Positions 1 through 7,488 of a stretch of 64,000 nt of DNA are shown piece after piece; within the stretch, counting starts at the first letter, position 1, and each line of letters opens with the position of its first letter. The position numbers and the translations under genes are program-made. The notes below the pieces were generated by a model. That model ran no database searches, had not been told where the DNA came from, and worked only from the letters and a program-made list of their open reading frames with translations. Source of the stretch: Ruegeria sp. HKCCSA071 (GTDB lineage Bacteria > Pseudomonadota > Alphaproteobacteria > Rhodobacterales > Rhodobacteraceae); NCBI RefSeq assembly GCF_017872555.1, contig NZ_JAEDOX010000013.1, forward strand, positions 1 to 64,000, read 5' to 3'.

Positions 1-67
1 GAGACTTGGGGAAGAAGGGCTCAAGACGCGCCATCTGCGCATCCGTCAGCCAGAAAAGATCAGACAT
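1..67 (-). CDS. IS5-family transposase, N-terminal end only (cut by window edge)
   Basis: Reading leftward from the ATG at 65-67, the frame gives a start like MSDLFWLTDAQMARL followed by EPFFPKS. I recognise this as the characteristic N-terminus of IS5-family transposases that are common in Rhodobacteraceae. Only 22 codons lie in the window and the rest of the element is to the left, so whether it is intact cannot be judged. The product would be a DDE transposase catalysing cut-and-paste transposition. The start codon is preceded by a non-coding stretch that probably carries one end of the element. Confidence 0.75.
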   Translation of the reverse strand, partial: MSDLFWLTDAQMARLEPFFPKS

Positions 68-140
68 GGTCACCGCTAGTTTTTCGAACCGTGAATCACG
101 CCGCAATGCGGAAATCAATGGGTCCTGACCCTAGTCACTG
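68..140. mobile_element. Probable outer end of the IS5-type element
   Basis: Upstream of the transposase start there is a short self-complementary motif, GGGTCCTGACCC, at about 120-131. Terminal inverted repeats of many IS5-group elements begin with a run of G, so this may be the element boundary. The other end of the element is outside the window, so the inverted repeat and the target duplication cannot be confirmed. Confidence 0.3.
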
Positions 141-213
141 TGCTGTGCGTTGATCCGATAATTTGTGACTGCCACGAAACGATCGGATTTATCATGGTGC
201 ACCAGTAGCTCCA

Positions 214-1524
214 TTATCTTACCTCGAGGTAATCCTTCCTTTTTTCATGTGATTTGAGAATTTTCTGCCGTTGGCGATTGGAGAAAAATGGCAGCGCTGC
301 CAAGCAACCAAGAATTACAACCTCTAATCTAATCAGTCTATTTGCCAATTTTGAGGGTGGTCGATTTTGTTGCACGCTTTCCCGAGCCGATTGAGTTCCA
401 CTAGCTTGAATTTGCAATCCGGCGGCCACAGAAGACAAGCGAGCCTCTATAGAACCTAGCGCCGATCGTTGCATAGAATTCTGTAATCGAGAGAAATCAT
501 CTATCTGTTTCCGAACTTCGATTTTCATTGCGCCCAAAAGCACAATAGTCTGTCGTTCGATCAAATCTTGAAAAAACTCTTCCACTTCGGCTTTTGGTTT
601 CTGTAAATTAGTGTTTCGTCCTAGTCCTATGGGCGCTCCAGAAATAACTTGATTGATGTAGTCAACGCTATCCTTGTGCTTCTGCCAAACCTGATTTGCG
701 GCGCCTTCAGGCAATTGAAGGTTTGCGCCCTTGCGAGCCGGGTCTGAAACGATAAGCGCTTCGGAAATAGCGGCGCCTTCGTTTGGTGGTCGCAATTTTA
801 ACGCCGCATTTGCACTACGCATCAGCGCCAATTCACAGGTGTCCAAACTGCGATTCACTGAAGCTAAGTCAGTCTGTGGTAGAGCGTCGAAGTGATTGAT
901 ATTCATAGGCTTTAGCAGGCCTTGCGCAATATTTTGCCGGATATCAGCATAGTTTAAAACCGTAAGAGTGAAGGCATCGGTCTCTTTTGCTGCTTTCGAT
1001 ATGGCAGCTATATTGCTTAGTTTGATCGGCAAATTCGGAGCGCAGCGTTCGAAATCATCGGTTCGGCCATGCTGCTTAACTTGCTGCCCATAAATCGAAG
1101 CCAACCACGGCAGCAGGTCCCGAACCGCGCAAATAAGGTGTAGCCTAGTGTCCACCTGACGGCATTTCTCTGATAGGGCCAAAAAGTCGTCTGGGGAAAG
1201 ATGAAATAGATCCTCTGAGCTAATCAAGAGCTTTCGACACTCATCTCCTCGCAAAAGGCTCATTGCAGCGTCAAGCTGTCGAAGACCCTCCTCGGAGGCG
1301 TCGATAGTATTCTTGTTTTCTCTTAGAAAAACACTGGCTATGAGTAATCCATTACCTGAGGTTATTCCACCACTAGCGGCAATATGGAAGTTGTTGGAAA
1401 GATCAGGGTATAAGAGACCATGTTTTTCGAATAAAATGTCAGAGTGCTCGGCGCAATAAGTTTGAAACGCGGAGGTTCCGGTTTTCGGGGCCCCTATGTG
1501 CATAAATAGCGTTTTTTTATACAT
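214..1524 (-). CDS. Sulfotransferase-like protein with C-terminal hydrophobic segment
   Basis: With the start at 1524 the protein has 436 residues. Its N-terminus carries HIGAPKTGTS (about residues 9-18), the PAPS-binding P-loop-like motif of the sulfotransferase superfamily. It would therefore transfer sulfuryl groups from PAPS, perhaps to a surface polysaccharide, but the acceptor is unknown. Near the C-terminus (about 397-415) lies a hydrophobic stretch followed by a very basic tail, which suggests membrane attachment. The frame is open up to an ATG at 1611. I prefer 1524 because the P-loop then sits near the N-terminus, as is usual, and a purine-rich stretch lies 7-10 bases upstream. The ATG at 1539 is an alternative. 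The gene is AT-richer than the rest of the window and sits beside an IS element, which suggests transfer. Confidence 0.65.
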   Translation of the reverse strand: MYKKTLFMHIGAPKTGTSAFQTYCAEHSDILFEKHGLLYPDLSNNFHIAASGGITSGNGLLIASVFLRENKNTIDASEEGLRQLDAAMSLLRGDECRKLLISSEDLFHLSPDDFLALSEKCRQVDTRLHLICAVRDLLPWLASIYGQQVKQHGRTDDFERCAPNLPIKLSNIAAISKAAKETDAFTLTVLNYADIRQNIAQGLLKPMNINHFDALPQTDLASVNRSLDTCELALMRSANAALKLRPPNEGAAISEALIVSDPARKGANLQLPEGAANQVWQKHKDSVDYINQVISGAPIGLGRNTNLQKPKAEVEEFFQDLIERQTIVLLGAMKIEVRKQIDDFSRLQNSMQRSALGSIEARLSSVAAGLQIQASGTQSARESVQQNRPPSKLANRLIRLEVVILGCLAALPFFSNRQRQKILKSHEKRKDYLEVR

Positions 1525-2373
1525 AAATTCATCTCTCATCGCATTCGTGGTGCGCACCTGGCTTTGCGTCTGGTTTTTCTCAGTACGTTTGGCTGTGGAT
1601 CTCGACAACAATTGATGAGCCGTGCCAGTACCTAATCCTTAAATACCCAGCTTTCTATCTCAAGCAAACTACATGTGAAACCCGCTCCAACCTCAACAGT
1701 TGAAAGTGGGCCGTGATGATAAGAGTATGCTTGCGAACTTGCCTGAGGTTAAGTGACGTACCTATACACATGGCAACCACTTGGACATCAGGCAGGTGCG
1801 ATATTATGCTTAACGGAGGCTAAGTCTGCACTGTGGAATTTGAGCTGGAGCAGAATCAAGCAGGTGCGGCGAACGGTGGAATTGATAGGCTGCGATGCAG
1901 AATTTCGATAGGCGCGTACCTTCGGAATTGGATTTTTACTATGCAGCTGAGTTGATCCTGGTTGGCTGCTCTGTCCCGCACTGCTCACATTCACGGGACC
2001 AATAATTTGCGCTTGCAGCGAACGTCTCCTTTGGCGGGCCGCGCCACAGCGATTGGGGAGCATTGTCAAGGTCGGCTCTGGGCCGAGCCATCATGCCGCA
2101 CTTGCAAAAGACCGAAGTGCGATCGACGTCAGCTCAGGGCTCAACGAGCCTGTCGAGGCGCTGAATATTAGCCTGAAAAAATCTCTTATTTTCAATGATC
2201 CTAACAGGGCAAACACGCGCTGCAACCAAATGTTGAAGTACAAGTTCCAGGGAATGCAAATCCTAAGCCCGAGCGAAAGGCCGCAGCAGTCTGCAAATAA
2301 ATCGATAGAACTAAAACTCATGCTTCCATCATACTTTTGAGGGAACCAGTCTATCTGAGGTGCCCCTAGTTTC
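1525..2373. other. Gene-free stretch in accessory region
   Basis: About 850 bases with only short overlapping frames on both strands (around 1788-2381). None has a recognisable motif, a convincing ribosome binding site or codon use like the neighbours. I see nothing here except the probable gene relic that begins immediately to the right. It may be decayed mobile DNA. Confidence 0.5.
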
Positions 2374-2457
2374 TTAGACACCTGCCTTGTTCAGTTCGAG
2401 CACCCTACGGTCGACATATTTCGCCATCCGGGTGTCTGCATACGGTTTTTTGGCCAT
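2374..2457 (-). pseudogene. Probable remnant of a helix-turn-helix DNA-binding protein (27 codons)
   Basis: An ATG at 2455-2457, preceded by a good purine-rich ribosome binding site (GAGAGGA), opens a 27-residue frame starting MAKKPYADTRMAKYVDRRVL and ending at a TAA at 2374-2376. From memory this resembles the N-terminus of a small Xre-like regulator found in Rhodobacteraceae and their phages, in which the helix-turn-helix would follow. Here the frame stops just before that region, so I read it as a truncated relic. The resemblance is from recall and not verified. A genuine micropeptide is the alternative. Confidence 0.35.
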
Positions 2458-2625
2458 CGCTATCCTCTCAGAAGTGATACAGTGTGTGCTGCATGTTTTC
2501 GTTATAGCGACGATCTGGATGGGAATGCGCGACGGAACGTAGCTCCATCAATTAGTCCACACTCAAGTTCATTGTGAGCAGAAATCTGAACCACAAATCG
2601 TTATCTTGTTGATGGGCAGGCGCTA

Positions 2626-3504
2626 TTAAGCTGCTTCGCCGACTAGCGGCCACCACCTAACAGGATCGGCCCCAAGCCGTATCAGTGTATCATTCACTCG
2701 CCTCAATGGGTTTTCGTATTCGAAATATGTGCGTCCTCGCCATGCCGTAGGATGGGCGCAGTAGACCGTATCGAACAGGCGTTCAGGATTTGCGCGTAGG
2801 TGTTGAAAGGTCGCTGCTCGAAATCTATCGCGAGCCTTTGCTCCGAGAAACAGAAACACAATGGGTCCCCAATCCTCATGCTGCACCAACTCCAGAAGGA
2901 GACGATCAACCACAGGTCTCCAGACGCCTATGTTGACACCTAGCTGCTCGCGAGACGTCCCTGTGAATGTCCAAGCCGTGTTGACACAGAGGACGCCTTG
3001 GGCGGCAAGTGAATCGAAAAAACCAGGCACGGCCGGCGGGGGTAGTTCCCCGTCGTGCATCGCCTGGTGGACGCTACCCCAATCGTCTTGCCGTTCGGAG
3101 ATGCCGAGCTCAGGGCGTTCACAGGCCGCAGCCGACTGCAATAGCCGACGCAGACTCTTAGCAGTAACTCTCGGAAGTGCTTCGTTCCAAGCGCCATCCT
3201 CGAAGGCGCGACCTGTTGCCCGATCTCGACGGGGGTATGGGTCTTGCCCGAGTATGACGACTCGCACTTCGTCCGGCGCCAGGCCATCAAAGGCGCGCAG
3301 CATGTGTCGGATCGGCCCAACATCCTGTTCGTTCCGTGGGCGACCGAGGTTCAGGCGACTCGGAAAAATCTCCGGCACGTCATAATTGGGAAGTTGGTTT
3401 AAGTCGGGCTCAGCGTTTGCAAAAACGGCTCGCCAAGTGGGAGGTAGATCCTCGCGCCAGCTGCGCGCAAGATGCTCCCGAATTACCAAATTTAGAGCCG
3501 GCAT
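2626..3504 (-). CDS. Uracil-DNA glycosylase family protein, divergent
   Basis: The protein has 292 residues. It contains VVILGQDPYP (82-91), the water-activating loop of family 1 uracil-DNA glycosylases with its catalytic Asp. A middle segment, VNTAWTFTG, matches the uracil-recognition region, and CAHPTAW (249-255) stands where Ung has the HPSPLS minor-groove intercalation loop. It should remove uracil, or a related base, from DNA in base-excision repair. The altered loop (TAW in place of SPL) and the extra N-terminal 60 residues set it apart from housekeeping Ung. The neighbourhood (IS element, sulfotransferase, tRNA relic) points to an accessory copy, perhaps phage- or defence-related. Confidence 0.75.
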   Translation of the reverse strand: MPALNLVIREHLARSWREDLPPTWRAVFANAEPDLNQLPNYDVPEIFPSRLNLGRPRNEQDVGPIRHMLRAFDGLAPDEVRVVILGQDPYPRRDRATGRAFEDGAWNEALPRVTAKSLRRLLQSAAACERPELGISERQDDWGSVHQAMHDGELPPPAVPGFFDSLAAQGVLCVNTAWTFTGTSREQLGVNIGVWRPVVDRLLLELVQHEDWGPIVFLFLGAKARDRFRAATFQHLRANPERLFDTVYCAHPTAWRGRTYFEYENPLRRVNDTLIRLGADPVRWWPLVGEAA

Positions 3505-3680
3505 TCTGTCCTATTCCCCTAACGCGCTGGAAAGGCTTGTTTGCAAGCCGTTCGTATCGAAATACCTCCGCCAACTCAAAGTCAACAAATCGAAGGTGGA
3601 GATTTTTGCCCGCAATGAAACCGCAACGTTATTCTGGAACTGACTGCCAATAAGACGCGGCAACTAACTTCAAATTCCCT

Positions 3681-3757
3681 TAGAGTGTGGGCTCTTGCTC
3701 TAGACGCTCGCCTTCGGGAGGCAGGGGCCGGAGGTTCGAATCCTCTCACTCCGACCA
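3681..3757 (+). tRNA. tRNA-Pro(CGG)-like, 5' half degenerate
   Basis: The 3' half is that of a proline tRNA. It has an anticodon loop TTCGGGA (anticodon CGG), a T-arm GGAGG-TTCGAAT-CCTCT and a 3' acceptor strand CACTCCG ending in ACCA. The 5' half is abnormal. The first bases TAGAGTG pair poorly with CACTCCG at positions 1-2, the D-loop lacks the usual GG pair, and the anticodon stem has a C-A mismatch. It is therefore either a decaying tRNA gene or the 3' attachment-site copy left by an element integrated in a tRNA-Pro gene. A terminator-like hairpin follows directly. Confidence 0.5.
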
Positions 3758-3767
3758 GTAAATCAAG

Positions 3768-3790
3768 GCGCCCAAGGGCGCATTTGTTGT
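3768..3790 (+). terminator. Terminator-like hairpin after tRNA-Pro
   Basis: GCGCCC (3768-3773) and GGGCGC (3776-3781) form a six-base-pair GC stem, followed by a T-rich run (ATTTGTTGTTT). Its position 10 bases after the tRNA CCA end fits a tRNA terminator. Confidence 0.5.
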
Positions 3791-4120
3791 TTCTGCAGAT
3801 CGGCCGAAACAGTTTCCACAACATTTCTGGCACTGGCTGTGCTTACTTCGATCGCAATCCTCATCCACAATCTACGGCAGCAACATCTCGTATCTTCCTA
3901 TCATTGATCCCAGCGGCCTTCTTAACCTCTTCTGGACTTATGGGCCGATAAGGAAAGCCCTATTCATCAGTGGAAAAGATAAGCACCGTTGATTGCGCTA
4001 GAGATGCGCGATTGGATCGAAGACAGGAAAACCAGCAGCGATTGAACTTGGGGACCAATTGCGGGCAAAACCTAACTGAACAATAGATGCTAATATCTTC
4101 AAAACTTTAGTTGATCAAAG
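3791..4120. other. Gene-free stretch between the tRNA genes
   Basis: About 330 bases between tRNA-Pro and tRNA-Leu. I find no convincing gene, repeat or regulatory site in it. Confidence 0.5.
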
Positions 4121-4205
4121 TGGTGCGGGTGGAGGGACTTGAACCCCCACGCCTTGCGGCGCCAGAACCTAAATCTGGTGCGTCTACCAATTTCGCCACA
4201 CCCGC
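4121..4205 (-). tRNA. tRNA-Leu(TAG)
   Basis: The reverse strand gives an 85-base cloverleaf. The acceptor GCGGGTG pairs with CACCCGC and is followed by ACCA. The D-arm contains AAATTGGTAGAC, the anticodon stem CCAGA/TCTGG encloses the loop TTTAGGT (anticodon TAG), and a long variable arm (GCGCCGCAAGGCGT) is typical of leucine tRNAs. The T-loop is TTCAAGT. All conserved positions are present and CCA is encoded, so the gene looks functional. Confidence 0.95.
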
Positions 4206-4973
4206 AACTCAGCGCCACGGCGCTGGAATGAAGCGGTCAATAACAAAGCTTGCTTCCGAGCGCGAGAGGTAAAATACACGTATCGCCAAGTTTGTAGATC
4301 CTCTGATCGGATATGGGTCAACCACTGTTCCTTATGAAAATGAATGCTCCCAAGACACTCGTCAGTGGAAAGCTGATGGGAACATCCGTGGCCGTGAAAT
4401 CCGGTATCCTGCAAGACTATGCCCACGTTATTTTAGAAGAGCTCTTTACTCGTGCCGTAGTTAAAACTTTACCCATCTAGCCTGCGAAATATCACGCTTA
4501 CTTTGACCAAAGGCCAAAAAGACAAGCTGACAGCCTGTTGCATGATCACCAATAGCGAATATGGAGATCATCCTTCGCTGCCGTTGCACGCTCGTAGTTT
4601 AACCCTTGGAAAGGGGCGCGGGATTACCCGCCACGGCACCCCCAGGAAACGCATCTGCGACCCTTGCCAACTCAGAGAGAGACTTCAGGGTTCTGAAATA
4701 ACAAGAATGGCTTACCCGGCTACAATGTCCTTCAGAACCATGCAGTTTACTGAATGACCTGTACCGTCAGGTACAAGCTATTGTGTTTCGCCAGTCCCCG
4801 CCCGGTTTCAAACAGGAAGTGCGGATTGGCACTTGCCTCATAGGCATTCCCGCGCAGGTTGAGGCATTCTCAAGAGCACTCCACCACAAAGCTGCCACAT
4901 TTCAAACGCCAAAAAATCTTATTCACGTCAAAATAAGACCGCCTTGAAGGGTCTTGTTGTTTAGCAGGAGTTA
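4206..4973. other. Gene-free stretch upstream of the dynamin locus
   Basis: About 770 bases with no convincing gene. Short open frames exist, but they either overlap the tRNA or lack motifs. The only notable site is a 16-base palindrome at 4760-4775, listed separately. The promoter of the following operon must lie in the last part of this stretch, but I cannot assign -35 and -10 boxes with confidence. Confidence 0.5.
4760..4775. repeat. Palindrome TGTACC-gtca-GGTACA, operator-like
   Basis: A perfect 6-4-6 inverted repeat. Sites of this type (TGTACC..GGTACA) resemble operators of TetR/AcrR-type repressors in alphaproteobacteria. No TetR gene is adjacent and the nearest gene starts about 200 bases downstream. 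It may therefore be a relic, or it may control the dynamin operon. Confidence 0.35.
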
Positions 4974-5465
4974 ATGAGTCTTTTTTGCCACTTTGGCGCC
5001 GGTACGAGTTTCCTGCTCAACTCCAGTACAAGGTTTACTGCTGTGACCGATCTGAATCCCTCCGCTACTGCCGAGCAAGAGGCTGTCTTCTTTGCTCGTG
5101 AAAGCTTTCTTGGCGAACTCAAGATCCTGAACCGGGACCATCCGAACACGGGCTTTGGGATTTCGCTCCGAACCCACTCCGGAGACCACTACCTGCTGGC
5201 CAACGCGCGTATGCCATTGCCCGCGGTCAAATCCGAGGGGTTCCCGACCGGACGCCGCGTTGCGTGCCTTGAAAACGGTGATCGCTTCAGTTCGATCGAA
5301 GTGCTGGCTGACGCCAAGGCTTACGAAACCATCAGCCCGCGCGCCGAGGCTGACATTCTGGGCAACGCTTTGGACCTGATCGCACGTATCGACACGCTGA
5401 CGGGAATTCCAACAGGACGTCCTTCTCATGAACCCCGCATCGCAGCTACGGGAACCGGAGGTTAA
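4974..5465 (+). CDS. Hypothetical protein, first gene of the dynamin operon
   Basis: 163 residues with no motif I recognise, no signal peptide and no clear membrane segment. The start at 4974 follows an AGGAG only three bases upstream, so a start slightly downstream is possible. The stop lies two bases before the next gene, a dynamin-like GTPase, whose ribosome binding site (GGAGG) is inside the end of this gene. The two are therefore almost certainly co-transcribed and perhaps translationally coupled. A role as an accessory or adaptor of the GTPases is a guess from position alone. Confidence 0.6.
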   Translation: MSLFCHFGAGTSFLLNSSTRFTAVTDLNPSATAEQEAVFFARESFLGELKILNRDHPNTGFGISLRTHSGDHYLLANARMPLPAVKSEGFPTGRRVACLENGDRFSSIEVLADAKAYETISPRAEADILGNALDLIARIDTLTGIPTGRPSHEPRIAATGTGG

Positions 5466-5467
5466 GC

Positions 5468-7480
5468 ATGGCGCGCAATGATCACTTGTTGTCTGTCGGC
5501 AACGAAGCTCTGGCGCCGATGACTTCTGCAATGTCATCATTGACGGCCCAGATTGATCAATTGACTGAGGTGGCTGATGCGCGCTCTTCGGCACGTCTGG
5601 CAACACTCAAGACCCGGATGGAGAACTTTACCGCCAGCATCACCTTGGTCGGTCAGGTGAAAGCGGGAAAATCATCGATTGTAAACATTCTCGCAGGGCG
5701 CCCTTCCCTTCTTCCATCAGATGTGAACCCGTGGACGTCGGTCGTCACAACCCTGAACATCAACACGCGCCCGCCGGGCGACACCAAGGCCAAGTTCACC
5801 TTCTTTGAGCAGGAAGAATGGGACAACCTGATGGTCGGGGGAGGCCGGTTGGGCGAGTTGGCCAACCGTGCCGGTGCAGATGACGAGATGGAGGACATTC
5901 GCCGTCAGATCGGCGAGATGAAAGCAAAGTCCGAAGAGCGTCTTGGAAAGCACTTTGACCTGATACTTGGCCAAAGCCACCAATACGACCACTTCGATGA
6001 AGAACTGATCCAAAGATATGTCTGCCTCGGTGACGAGGACGACCCGGATATCAATCCAAAAACAGGCCGGTTTGCAGATGTGACCAAGTCAGCCGAGTTG
6101 TACATGGATATCCCTCAGTACCCGATTGCGCTGAAACTCTGTGATACGCCGGGTGTTAACGATACGTTCATGGTGCGTGAACAGATTACCCTGCGCAGCC
6201 TGCGCGGGTCCGAGGTCTGTGTTGTAGTGCTTGCCGCAAGCCAAGCCCTGACCACCATGGACATGGCTTTGATGCGGATCATCGCTCAATTTGAGAATCG
6301 CCAGATTGTCCTGTTTGTGAACCGGATTGACGAGTTGTCAGACCCGGTCAATCAAGTCCCCGAAATCCGCGACCGGATTCAGGACACTTTGAAACAGAAC
6401 AACATCGACGAAAAGACAAGTGTCGTGTTCGGCAGTGCCTTATGGGCTGAGGCGGCGCTGACCGGGAATCCCGAGATTCTGAACGAAGAATCCCGCGAAG
6501 CACTCAATACTTTTTACCTCGCTGCCGGGTTCGGTGATCAAGCCCCTTCGCTGGATAAAATCTGGGCATTGTCCGGTTTGCCTGATCTGCTGTTGGCTAT
6601 AAACGAGCGTATTGCAGAAGGTGCCGGAGCGCGGCTGATGGACCGGGTTCGCCATCGCGCCCGCAACATTGCCAGCCAAATTCGTGCCACCGCTGTAGCA
6701 AAGACTCTGTCAGAGGGTGAAGGCGTCGCGCGTGATCTTGACGGTGTATCTCCGGAAGATGCGATTGCAACAGTCTCGGCGGAGTATGAAAAGAAAGCAG
6801 CCGAACTGACCAACGCTTTGCGCGACAAAGTATTGGAGCGCCTAAACTCGGCCGAGACAAATTTTGTGAAGCGTGCGACAGACTCTCTGATCGCGCATCT
6901 TGAGAAAAATGGTGAGCAAGGCACTTGGCAATACGACCCTGCTGGCTTGAGGACGCTGCAAAAAGCCGCCTATTTCAGCTTTGCCCGCGCAATGCGTAAA
7001 GATGCTGGAGCGCTCTATTCAACTGCGGCCGCGGATGTCGAAGCGCTGTATCACAAGATACTTGGCAACCATCTGGGCGAATTCAACATCGAAGCACCGA
7101 TCGTGCCGCGCGTTCCACCACCATTGGGGATTGGCCGGACGATTGCCCTGGACTTGCAAAGTACTTGGTGGCGACGCTGGTGGCAAAAGCGCAAAGGCTT
7201 TGAAGCATACGCTGCCGATTACACTCGCCTGATCGCGTCCGAAGCGAATTCGATCACCAAGGATATCGAGGAAAACCAGATTGCGGCAGTGTTGGAAAAC
7301 GTCCGCGCAATTCTGGCGGATTTCATGCGGGAGCAGAAGGAGACGTTGCTGAGTATCTCATCATCAGCGGACAAAAATATCGGGCAGGCCTCGGCAGCGA
7401 TGGCGGGCCTGCAACCTCAGAAATCGCGAGACGAAATTCTGGGTGACATCCTGAAAGACCTAAGCAACGAAGCGGCATAA
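5468..7480 (+). CDS. Dynamin-like large GTPase, large subunit of pair 1
   Basis: 670 residues. GTPase motifs are clear: G1 GQVKAGKS (62-69), a G2-like Thr in SDVNPWTS (84-91), G3 DTPG (226-229) and G4 NRID (285-288). The GTPase domain is large, with an insertion at 100-215, and is followed by a long helical part as in bacterial dynamin-like proteins. These proteins bind and remodel membranes on GTP hydrolysis. A Trp/Arg-rich patch (WWRRWW, 567-572) lies where a membrane-contacting paddle could be. It is closely similar in layout to the protein at 10639-12681 and is followed after eight bases by a smaller GTPase, the usual tandem arrangement of bacterial dynamins. No transmembrane helix is evident, so peripheral membrane binding is likely. 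Confidence 0.88.
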   Translation: MARNDHLLSVGNEALAPMTSAMSSLTAQIDQLTEVADARSSARLATLKTRMENFTASITLVGQVKAGKSSIVNILAGRPSLLPSDVNPWTSVVTTLNINTRPPGDTKAKFTFFEQEEWDNLMVGGGRLGELANRAGADDEMEDIRRQIGEMKAKSEERLGKHFDLILGQSHQYDHFDEELIQRYVCLGDEDDPDINPKTGRFADVTKSAELYMDIPQYPIALKLCDTPGVNDTFMVREQITLRSLRGSEVCVVVLAASQALTTMDMALMRIIAQFENRQIVLFVNRIDELSDPVNQVPEIRDRIQDTLKQNNIDEKTSVVFGSALWAEAALTGNPEILNEESREALNTFYLAAGFGDQAPSLDKIWALSGLPDLLLAINERIAEGAGARLMDRVRHRARNIASQIRATAVAKTLSEGEGVARDLDGVSPEDAIATVSAEYEKKAAELTNALRDKVLERLNSAETNFVKRATDSLIAHLEKNGEQGTWQYDPAGLRTLQKAAYFSFARAMRKDAGALYSTAAADVEALYHKILGNHLGEFNIEAPIVPRVPPPLGIGRTIALDLQSTWWRRWWQKRKGFEAYAADYTRLIASEANSITKDIEENQIAAVLENVRAILADFMREQKETLLSISSSADKNIGQASAAMAGLQPQKSRDEILGDILKDLSNEAA

Positions 7481-7488
7481 GTAGAAAA

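Noticed and set aside
4184-4426. An 80-codon reverse frame next to tRNA-Leu
   Set aside because: It overlaps the tRNA gene and shows no motif or ribosome binding site.
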